Assembly: GCA_020746105.1 (NCBI GenBank)
Contig: CM036621.1
Location: forward strand, 49,138,264 to 49,202,263
Reading direction: 5' to 3'
Source of the DNA: Trogon surrucura
Lineage: Eukaryota > Chordata > Aves > Trogoniformes > Trogonidae
Length of the DNA: 64,000 nucleotides
In this document: piece after piece, positions 39,001 to 51,000 of the stretch
Layout of the letters: each line of letters starts with the position of its first letter
How positions within the stretch are numbered: the first letter of the stretch is position 1
Notes under the pieces: generated by a model
What the model saw: the letters and a program-made list of their open reading frames with translations, nothing else
Databases searched by the model: none
What the model was told of the DNA's origin: nothing
Program-made: the position numbers and the translations under genes

Positions 39001-42000
39001 CCACCATCTCACTAGTCACTCAAGCCATACAAAAGACCTTGTATGTGTTAAAAGACTTACAGCTGAATTATAATGTCAGTAAATTGAAATCTATAGATCT
39101 TTTCTTTAATTTTGACAATAAAACATTTGAGAGATTGTCTGAACTTCTGAGGACAGGAATGAAAATCCTTCATTATACAAGGGCCAGTGAAGCTTCCAGT
39201 GAAGAAATAATTAACCCTCTCTATAACTTCACACATTTTCTGCTGCAGGAGTTCAGCCAGTCTTCCTTACAGCACAATATTTCACTAGAAGCAAAGATTT
39301 GGGAGTTCTTGCGCTTAGCCTTGAGTCCTTTCCTTGAGAGCAGTGACAGTGATTTTGGGACACTCCAAAACTGCTCTGCTCAGGCCGTGCTCCACCTAAC
39401 TCTTGAGATGCTGTTTGAAAATACCACTCTAAGCGAGTCCTTAGCAGGGAGCCCCTGCAAACCCCTCTTTGATTCTGTGGGCATGGAGGATGGAACAATG
39501 CGTAATGTCACCTTTAAAGAAATGTTCCAGCTTGCCGTAACAAACCTGAAACTGTCTCCAGAGTTTGCTGCTGTCTACAAGAACAGCAGTGAACGCTTTT
39601 CTAAGGAGCTGTCGTGCATCGTCCAAGCTCTGCAGTTTTCTATGCGTTTCCTTTCCAAATTAAATGTTGTCTCTGAGCTGGAAAACTCCTGGGTACAGGA
39701 GAAGGTGAGAGCTCTGGCTGCTGTGACGGAGGGGCTGCTGCAGAGCAATGCCTCCTGCCCCATCATCGCCGTGCAAGATATGGATGGCGTGCTCCCGTCT
39801 CAGCTTCTGGACATGCTCATTCCTTTCATGCTGAATGAAACACTACTGAACTCCTTCAATTTCTCTGCCGGTTCAGCAGACTGGCATCATCTGCCTGTCT
39901 TTTCCCGTCTGTTGCTGACTGTTTTTGTTAGGAACAGCAGCATATCTGAACTGCTACAGGTGGGCAGAAATGCTTCCAGCCTGTCTGAGTGGGGACATTT
40001 CTCGCGACTGTGGCACGCCACTGGCAACGTGTTGACCACCAAATGGAACCTAACAGAAGTGGGTCAGTATGAGAAGCTCCTGGAAATTATGAAGAAGGCT
40101 CTAATTCTTGTGGACTTTGGGGTAGCTCCTGGAAAAACTTTAGCACATCAGATCTTTCATAATTCCACTGGAGGCATTGAATCCTCAGATCTGAATTATT
40201 TGTATAGTTCATTAAAACTCTTATTCAATTCAACTTCTGACACAAACAGCACACTGGTATTGGAAAGAATGTTTCAAGAAATACTCCCGCTGAATGAAGT
40301 CAATGGTGAAGGATTGTTCTACCCTAATCCTTACGGAAAAGAAAATCAAGATATTCTAACTATGGCTACAGTGATTTGGAATCAGACAATTTTAAACAGG
40401 ACTCATTTTAATACAGAGAAAGCATGGGAGGTTATCAAAATGATTGCACTTCATGCAGTCTCGCTTGAAGACGTTGAAAATTATCTCAGCACGAATGAAA
40501 AAGTGTCATCATTATTTTCTGACTTCTTGTTGACCCCTGTAACTTCTGAAAATTTTGCAGAACAGCTCTTGTCCCTTGAGCAGCTTCTTGCTGCCATGGC
40601 AAAGGTGAATACCAGTGATCATTATCTGCTGATCTCTTCCTTGTCAAAGCTAATGCAGAACCTCCAGAGTTCTCCTCACAGAAGGCAGGGAAATGAACTT
40701 CATGCTTTCTGGCATATTGCTGAAGCGCTCCAGTCTGTGAACTGGAACAGTACAGACACTGTCACTTCCCAGTCATTTCTAGATATGATGCAAAATTTGT
40801 TCAGTACTATGAAAAATGATGCCCGTCTTCCTTTCAGCAAGGAACTGAAGGAACTGATCAACTTTACATCCTTCATGTCTGAGCTCTATGGTGAAAAAGG
40901 AGCCAACACATCCATATACTTGCAGGCTGTGCAAAGGAGTATCTTAATTTTAAAAGATTTGCAAAAAGGTTATAATATCAGTGAGCTTGAACCTGTCAAC
41001 CTATTACTGGATTCTTACAGTAACTATACCAAGAGACTGATTGAAATATGGAGAACAGGAATGAAAGTCCTTCATGAAACAAATTTAAACAAAACTTTCG
41101 AAGAAAAAATGGACATTGTCTATAATTTCTCACATTTCCTGCTGCAGAAGGAGTTCATTGAGTCTTCCTTACAGCACAATACTTCGTTAGAAGCAAAAAT
41201 TTGGCACTTTTTGCATTTAGCTTTGAGTCCTTTCCTTGAGAGCAGTGACAGTGATTTTGGGACACTCCAAAACTGCTCTGCTCAGGCCGTGCTCCACCTA
41301 ACTCTTGAGATGCTGTTTGAAAATACCACTCTAAGCGAGTCCTTAGCAGGGAGCCCCTGCAAACCCCTCTTTGATTCTGTGGGCATGGAGGATGGAACAA
41401 TGCGCAATGTCACCTTTAAAGAAATGTTCCAGCTTGCTGTAACAAACCTGAAACTGTCTCCAGAGTTTGCTGCTGTCTACAAGAACAGCAGTGAACGCTT
41501 TTCTAAGGAGCTGTCGTGCATCGTCCAAGCTCTGCAGTTTTCTATGCGTTTCCTTTCCAAATTAAATGTTGTCTCTGAGCTGGAAAACTCCTGGGTACAG
41601 GAGAAGGTGAGAGCTCTGGCTGCTGTGACGGAGGGGCTGCTGCAGAGCAATGCCTCCTGCCCCATCATCGCCGTGCAAGATGTGGATGGTGGGTTCATTC
41701 CTTTCATGCTGAATGACACAGTACTGAACTCCTTCAGTTTCTCTGGTAGCTTAGCAGGCTGGAATAACCTGTCCACACTCTTCACTGTGGTGCAGGACGA
41801 GCTGCACATTAACGACCTGCTGCAGAGACTCCAAGACATCTTCAACCTCACCCAGTGGAGTTCTTACTCAAGTGTTTGGGATACGGTTGACAGCTTCCTA
41901 AACATCAAAAGGAATATTACCGAAGCAGCTGCCTTTGCAAAGTTATTGGAAGCAGTGGCAAACAACTCTGCCGATGAAGTCTCAACTCTAGAAATCATAG

Positions 42001-45000
42001 AAGCCAGTCACTACATTCTCAAGAGACTGAACTTCTCTGATCTGCTAAATGAGTTCAATATAAGTTCCAGCTCAGCTTTTCTCTCCAACAAAACTAACTT
42101 TGATGTTGTAATTGATATTGTTGCTCTTCAGTTCATTGACCTGGCAGAAACTCTGTACAACAAGACCCTACCTTGGACTCAGAGTGACCAAACTCTGTCG
42201 CCAACCAGTTTGATCACACAGTAAGTTCACTTTTTGGGTATTGTAATCAGATTTGTAGGTGGTGACCACCATTCTCATTCCAGCATCTAAGTATGGTATT
42301 TCCTTACAGTGGGTCAATGTAAGCCTGAAATCACCCTAATTCAGGACACTAGGTCTAATGTGGGTTAAACTGAAGAAGAGGAAGTTTCTCCTTGAACTGA
42401 ATATACAACTAGAAGTGAGACTTTCAAAAATTTCCTACGTTGGCATGTTCACGGTGGAGGCAGAATCCTGTATGTGACTTGCCACCAGCAGTAAACTCTT
42501 CAGAAACCCTTTCTTTGTGGAACAAGTCTTTAAATTTTGATTCTCAGTCTCCCCTAGGCATGCCTTTCCATCTGTATTTTGCATCCACAGTGAACCTTTC
42601 AAGTGTGTTTTCTTATACATATGGTTTGAGAGTGAGTGACAGCTTTGGGAGATAACAACAAAAAGAAATGAAGAAATAAAATTGGGAGGGTACTCACTTA
42701 GGAGATATTATGGGAGACACATGGCTTCATCTGGAATTCTCATTTACAAAGCCAGGGAACAGCATCTATGCAACTGGCATGTTGCTCACTAATATGCCTT
42801 TGTTTCTGAAAGAGAAGCTCATTTAAAATCCTATCTGATTTTTCAGATTTCTGTTTTTGGAATTTGAAAAGACCATCTTACAGGTGACAGTGAATAACAG
42901 CTATAACCCTTACCTGATGTGTTTAATGAATGCCACTGAAGTTGAAGACAACAAATTGACAGGTAATCATGATTTCATTAATGTTGCTGGGACCTCAACT
43001 GGAATATGTTGTGCCACTCTTTTCAATGTATTTTGTCTAATGACAGGAAGAAATGGTGCTGCATATTTTTTATCTGCTGGCAATTAGCTGGAGCTGTGAG
43101 ACTTTGAGAAGCCAGACTCCTTTTTTGTTTGAGTTATGTCACATTGTGGATGTAGTTTTTCCATCCAACTCTATCCAAAAGGCACATCTACTCTTTGCTA
43201 TGTGATGACAGGTTGCTGACACTCCGATAAAGCAATCTTACAAATGGAAACCAATATTCCCTTCACAGCTTTATGTATCTATAAGATGACAGCAGTCATT
43301 TTTGAGAGTTAACATGATATTTCATATAGATAATCATCATATGGTCTTATTGTAAAGCCTGAGAGGTTTATCTGCTCACAGAATAGAGATACCAGGTGTG
43401 CTCTGAAGGGCACTGTCAAAAGTCCTGTTACCAGTGTGGTTTTCTTTAGGACCAGAGCACCTACTTGGGATGGATCCACTATAATCCAGATTGCAACCTA
43501 GGTCTTGGTCTGTGATTTCAGAGGTCTTGAGCCTTGTGAATTTGGTGGAAAACAGCAATGCTCAATAGGCCTCAGAATAAAAGTGCAAATATTCCCATCT
43601 GTGAAGTTCCTGAAAGTCTAGCATTTTTGTCTCAAGTAACTTTTGTTTTCTTTCTTTCACAGAAAACATCACACTGCTTTTGAAGCAAACTCATCTGAAA
43701 AAGAACTCTTTTATGCAAAATAATACCTCTGAGAAACATTCATCCATACCAGAGCTCCTGAAGCTAAAAGTGAGTCTGCTTAAAATGCTGACTTGAAGGA
43801 CATCCCGCAGTGATACACGAATGTGCAATAGAGGTTTTGAAAAACAGTGTATGGGGGAAAAAAAATCTTAAAAGAGTAGCTGATAAAAACTAGGACTGTA
43901 ACTCTTTTTTTTCTGCCTGATGCCTATATTTAAAGGTCACCATTAAACTGGAGTGAGGAACTTTTTCTTACATGAGTCCCTGTGCAGTGTACACACATTT
44001 TTCTGAGAAGGTAGAGGTGTCACTATCCTCCCAGTCTGTGGGATAGAACGGCTTCCATTTTCTGCCAGCCATCGCAAAAGGATGAGTACTTCATAGGTTG
44101 CCAGTGGCAGCGTATTCCACATCAGTCGGTGCACCGGTAGTTTTAAAGTTTGATATATCGAGACTTAGCAAAACACCTTCCAGACCTGAGATTGTTCTCA
44201 GCTTCATTTGAGGTGTAGAGGGGAGTTCTCAAAGGCACGAATAGCGGTTAGATACCTCTGCCCTGCTGAAAATTAGTGGAATTGTGCATACTCAATTGGC
44301 AGTTAATTGGCACGACTGACTTAATTACCACTGTGCCTCAGGAACAATACCTACACCAGTATGGCTGGAGCCCAAGTCTCCACATGCTCCCTTCGCCCCA
44401 GATATCTCACACCACTGTAGTGGTTTCTGCAATTAAACACCAAAGCAATATTGACTCATGCATTTCCCACACCAGCTTTAGATTTGACAGTGCCTCATTT
44501 GGATAAAATGCTTCTTACACCACACTGCACTAACAGAATGCATGCATTTTTTTCTATTTCTCCCTATGAGTAATAGAACTGAGTTTAAAAGTATTTTTAA
44601 ATAAAGATAACAGTATGCAATGCTGGTGGTGCTTAATATATCCATAACAATAATACAGTGAGCCTCAGTGTGACAGGTACTTAAAGGCACAAAACATAAA
44701 ACAGTTCTTGCCATAAGAGACTGATAGTGTAAATAATGGTGTCAGACAAGAGGGAAGCCCGTAACAGCGGAGTAGGCAAAGGATTATAATTTTATGTGGA
44801 TTGGCAGATGCAGAAGTCCTGACTTCTGGCCAAGTCTCTTTTGTATGCTGCAGTAGAGATGACCAGGTGCTATGTGAAAGGCTAAACCTGTTGCACAAGG
44901 TAGATTTATTTGGTCTCTGGCAAGATTAATTAGTCAACAGGTAAGTCCAAATGGAGTATAGTTGTGTAGGCATGTTGGGCATGGAAATGATACGTTAAGG

Positions 45001-48000
45001 CTTGTAAGGTTTATTAGATCCTGTGCGATGTTGTGTAGCCGGGTCTGCTACACACTCATGTAGGAGTGATTGCTATGAAGTGTTCTGTTGGCGACCTCTC
45101 AAATGAACTGAAACATATATTAAAATTTGAATCCTAAAGAAAAACAGAGAGGGACCGCTAGACTCTTTAAAACTTACCTTTTATAATTCTGTCATCTCAC
45201 TGGTGTTTGTGCTTTTTGTCTTCCTTATCAAAATTTCCTTTGAAGATATCTCGCCTCTGGGATCTGACAACGCTTCTTTGTGACTATGAGAGCTTTGAGT
45301 CAATACAGAATGTTTGCCATCTCCCTGATGTTAGCTTTGGAGAACTGTGTGAACAAAGTCAATCTCATGAGCAGCTCCTCCATGCTATTGAACTGAGCAA
45401 TCAAGTTGTGACCAACGTACTGAATCACAAAAGAATCTCCCAAGAGCTTCAAAATATACTGATTGGGGATGCCACAAACATCCAGACACAAATGAAGTGG
45501 TGAGGCTCTCCGAGTTAAACCTCTTTAATATTTTGTTTATGAAATGATGAGATAACTTCTTGCCTTTTTTTTCATATCCCAAATTTTGTTGCTTTTTCTG
45601 TTTTTTTTTCCCATTTAGGTTTCAGGAGAACATACCAGAAATTGCTTTCTTTCAAGAGATTCCTCAGTATGTGACTACTTTGAATTCCGTATTGAACGTC
45701 ACTGAGAATTTAACAGATTCTAGCAAGCAAGGTAGTTTTCTGTATTTACTTCACAATGTTCATAAATTTCATCACTGGTACTGTACTTTCTGATGGAAAC
45801 TCCCAGACTTGCTTAGCTGCCAGGAAGAAGCAAGATTAATGAAATAACCATACACCGTGTCCCGTGTCCTTGGGATCCTTTATGTAGGGTAATTGGAGAG
45901 CCTGTTCTAGACCACCCTTTATTTTCTGTACAGCCCAAATAGTCCGATGTGCTGCAAGTCCCAAGTCTTTGTATTTGAGCAGTTTTTTACTATCACTGTC
46001 AACAAATCAGACTGTAAAACCTAGCATATATGACTATTTTGCAAGTTGGCTTTTTTTTTTTTTTTCCTATCAGTGATGTTGTACCACACATCCATACTTC
46101 ACCTAAGGTCCTCTCTGTGTACTTGAGATTGCTGTATGACATCAGTTGTTCTTGGATTGTTCTTTACAGAAAAGTTAAGAGATGTATTAAAAAATGTGGA
46201 CCAACTGAAAGCGGATCTCAGAAACATAACACGAATGTCCACAGCCAGTATTGATGCTCTTCTGGAAGCATCTCTCCCAGAAAACAGCAGTCAGGTAAGT
46301 TTGCTGTCATCCTGGTGGGACATGTTGCTTTCTATGTCTCAGACCATTAAAACCAGAATTTGTTAGCGAACACAGCTAAGCAGGTCGCTGCATGCATGAC
46401 AGCACAGAGGGAGGTGGATGACCCCACAGGGATAGACAGCGTGGCATGTTACGGATCAAAATAGCCATCAGAAATGCAGCAAGAGCAGTCATTGACGTCA
46501 GCTCAGCCATTGGAGACCAAGAGCCATATGGTCTCTTTGGCTGTCACCAGGAGCTGGTAAGCAGCCACGCGCTGCCTGGTGGCCAGTTGCTCCGCAGCTA
46601 AGGCACAGTTTGCTGTGACAGACTAACGAGGACTGAGTGGGGTCCTTGGTGGGGTCCTCATCACTGAGAAGTTGTCACAGTCCATATGGAAAAAGCGTAA
46701 CCCCAATTCATGAGAGTGCTCCGAGTCCAAAAATAGTCTCCCGTAATGAGAGGTGAGCTTGCCTTCCTCAGCCCCCTGTGCAAGCAGAGCTCCAGATGCT
46801 TTTCCCCTTCCCAAACGTCTTGTCTGGACTGAGCCCCAAAAACCACGCTCTTTTCCAGACCTCACGTGCATCAATGTGAAGTTGGAGCCACAAAAGCTTT
46901 TACTACTGTGCAAGCTGGACAGTAAAATATAATCCTTAGCATTTGTCCCTTGGAGCAGAAGTAATAGGTAGGCTTTTTCTGGTTCTCAGGGTTGAAATAT
47001 GACACTGTGGAAAGAACAACAGCAAGGTAAGATTAATGCATGAATACTGGAGCAGGCAGTCTACCCCCTAACAAATCTTCTCTTCCTTTGTGCAAACACA
47101 GCTTATTTCTCAGATCCTCCAGATGGAGTCTTGTAGTGTCCATCCTGCTGACCCACAGCTGCAAATGGTAGCAGAGGAGTTCTGCAATCTCCCTCTTCCA
47201 GAGAGGACTCGTGAGATGTACATCCTGGGGGTCACTCTGTTACGACACTTAGACATTTACAATTTCTTATACAAGGTTAGTGCTGGATTTGTAGAGTGCT
47301 TTCTATAGCCTTTGCTGCGTGTAGTGGCTGAAAGGTCATAAAATATCATTGCAGTGGCCAGAAGCTATGCTGATTTACACAAGCCAAAGATCAGGCTTTG
47401 CTCATGCAGTAATTTTTATTGCATATCCATGCTGTGACAGTGTGGATATAAATGAGGAACCCAGCTGGTGTAAACCAGCAAACCTCATTTAAAGGCACTG
47501 GACCTACTCTAAATTCCTCCCTATCTGCTAGTATCGCTTATGTGCTGTCACAACCTCTTGAACATTCCCAGCTGAGTTCGGGCTTCCTAAAAATAAAGCA
47601 CTGGGCTAAATTTTTGTTTATTCCTTGAAAAGTCCTATACAGTGTATTTTCCCAATCTAGTTGGTACTGCCAAGTTATTAAATGATTTCAAATATCACAC
47701 GCATACACAACTATATAAACAGCATGTAAAAATACCATTTGTGGAGGAGTGTGTATTGAATACGTATTTTAAAATGCTACAGAAGTGATCCTGGGGAAAA
47801 ATTGTTATTAAGTGAGAACACAGATCAATTTGGGTCAGGTCAAAAGTCATTTGTAGAGTTTGACATCTCCATTGTGGGAAATGCTACCTCTTAGAGACTC
47901 AGATTGTTTTGCAGCCAACATTTGGTAAGGATTTCCCAACTGTAGATGTTTGGAAGAATGCACTGTTCAGCATATATAATATTCAGGGGAGTGGTTTGCA

Positions 48001-51000
48001 AAAGCGCTTGGGGATTTAGTAATATAAATCCCATTCATTTCCCATGGGACATCTGCTCCCTAAGTCTCCTAACAGTTTTGAAAATCCCACAGTCTTTCTC
48101 TTGGAATTAACACAATATGGGTGTGTACATCCATGTGCACACAGATTCCTGCTAATCATAATTCCTTTCCTTCCTGCGTCTTGTAGATGTTTTTCCCTAA
48201 GGAGCTTCAGAAACCCGTGGACAAGATGTTAGGCCTTCTGACAAAAATGAAATATTTCAGACACCAGGTTGAGTCTGGAGTTGATCCATTGCTGCAAGCT
48301 ATTAATTCACTGAAGACGCTCCGACAGTCTAGAAATGTGCCACTGTCTCAGGTATGTGTAGTCTGCATGTGCTTTGGAGGCCAAACACCACTGGAACAGT
48401 TTTCACAGGCATTTCTTACCCTAGAAGCCAAAGGTATATTAAATCATAGATTACTGTTTCTCTTTTAAAGCAACAGTGTTCAAAGAAGACTTTCTGTCAA
48501 ACTTACATTTTGCCTTCCTGGGAGAGCTTTGATTTGGAGCAGTGGAACCATCATGTGCTCATGACAGGGGGGACACTCGGAACAAAAATGCAGGGGCTGA
48601 ACAGCTGTTTTGAAGGAGGGTAGACTTCCAACAAAATACTGGAAGGGATCAGTTTGTGAAAACAACTGGAGAACTGTCCACTAAAGGCTATCCAGAACCA
48701 CCCATGTCAACAGCAAAAGTTTGCTGTAGCTTTAGTGAGCATCAGATCACACCCGAAGCCTCATGACTGCCCAAAACATCCCATACAAACCCAGTCCTGC
48801 TCTGACAGCTGCAGTAACTTCAGGTTGCATTAACTTCATCCAGCACTGGATCCAATCCTTTTCTGAACCATAGTCAATGACAGCACAGATCGCCGGAATT
48901 GGTTTTGGTCGTCACGTTGCCTTGCACGTTGCAGAACCACGTGCAGTCATGGCCCAGATGGGGATAGGGATAGGACATGTGCATATCTGTGTGACTAGTT
49001 CTGTCTTCTAACCCAGGGTCTAATGTTCAATCTTATCTTTGCCTTCTAATTCCGTTAGTTTATTTTTTTCTTCTCAAAATGAGATGCTTTTAGTGTGCAG
49101 GATTCATTGGCCTTTTGTCTTTTCTGCAGGCATTATTTAAACCAATCAACTCTGGGGTAACACATGGCACATTTAAGTCCATGTCAAAAGTTCTCTGCAA
49201 CCAGGAGATCACACCCCTGTTTTTTGAGTCCTTGCTTCCGGATTTTGGAGACCCTGTAGGCAACAGTTCTTCTGTGGAGGATGTCTATGTTCAAAAGATG
49301 ATGAGGAAATATGGGATTCCTCGTGACTCAAGTAAGTCTGGCTTTTCCTTAAGGCAAAAACATTTTGGAGTGAAACTCCAGTGTTTCCAGAGGGATCCAG
49401 TACTGAGCTGTTCCCCCACATGTCTCTGGAGGGCTGTAAGTGCTCATGATTTGTGCTAGCTGAAGTTCTGCACTGCCCTAATTATTGGTGGTTGATTTCC
49501 CTAAATGTTAAAAGGGGAGCAGCCTATGTAGCAGGGCAGTGCTTGGTACTGCACTGTTTCCCATTTGTTGATGATCCGGTCTCAGGGGTTGACAGGTCAC
49601 TGCTTCTTCTTGATGTGTAGTTTTTCCGACTGTACTGACATTATTAGCTCCTCTGAGCTCACAAAACTCCGTTTAACCTTCAAGCAGAGAATCTTGGCTC
49701 CAACAGCAAGGCTCTTGTCCTGAGTTTAGCAACAGGAGATCTTGGGGGTGGATTGCTTTTGTCAAGACACATTATATCAGTCAGTTAAGAGGGCTCTGAA
49801 GTCGTTCACCAGATGCAGCAACAAACTGGGCAGATGGGAGAAAATACACTGGTAGCTTTCACATGTCTGGTCTGTTTGTGCTCTGTGCAATTTGTTTGCT
49901 TTTCTCCCCTTGCAGCACCCTTTTGCTTATCCTTTTACCTGGACCTGGTGAAGACCCCAACTGGAGCTTTAATCTGGTCTTTTTTAAAACCAATGGTGCT
50001 TGGGAAAATCCTTTATACACCAGACACCATAGAAACTCGAGCAATCATGAGAAGGGTACGTCTCTGTTTACAGTGCATCAGGATATGCCTGCTAAAAAGG
50101 GCTGTAATTTATTGAGCATGGACTTGCTTATTTGAGAAGCAGATGTCTATTTTCTGACTGGAGTATTAATCAAATTATCTTTTTCCAGTTATATTGCTGG
50201 TCATATGAGTAATCCTTCGGCACTGAATGACTCTTACGTCTAAAAAAATTTGCTGTTGGTTTAATATTTATAATACAATTTTTAAGGCCTTCAATTTATG
50301 AAGTTTCACCCCCATATTTTCAGCCAATAATAGAGAGATGTCTCCCAAGACAAATGCTATAACCACTACTTGTTCACCGGTGGTAGAAGGAAAGCTCATA
50401 TCCAAGACATACTTCAAATATCACATGAGGTCATGTTTTCAAATACTTGCATCCAAGTTCAGTGTTTTAAGGGATATTTTGCCAAACAGTGATAGGGTGC
50501 TAAGAAAAATCCTAAGGAAATCAAATTTTATCTTAGCTGATTTATTGACATATTTATTTTTCAAGAGCTTTAAGGTAGTGAATAAATAAATCCTCATATG
50601 TTTTGGACTATTTTATAGTCTAATGCAACCCTGAAGCAGATGGCTGATCTAGCCCTGAAGTCCCAGGAGTGGCTGGACAAGTCTCCTGTCATCATGAATT
50701 CACTGACTAAGTTAAACCAGACAGTTCCGATGATCAAGGTATGAGATCCTACCTCCCCTGTCTCTCTCGTGGGAGGGCATTGGAAGGGTGGATTTCTTCA
50801 CTGAAATAAACCGGGGTTCCTTGGACCTCAGGGACATCTTAGGTCAGCGGGAGAAACCTGTGTCAGGCTTTTTTTTCTGGACTTCCCAGTTTCTGTGCCT
50901 GCCTGCCTGTTCCTGTAACAGAAATATTCCTGACACACCTTTCCATGCAAATTCTCTCCCCAAAATGATCTGTTTGTAACATGGTCCATGACACTGGCCA

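Noticed and set aside
39253..41851. Minus-strand open frames within the giant exon that occur twice nearly identically.
   Set aside because: They are antisense shadows of the duplicated tract; their near-identity simply reflects the plus-strand coding repeat.
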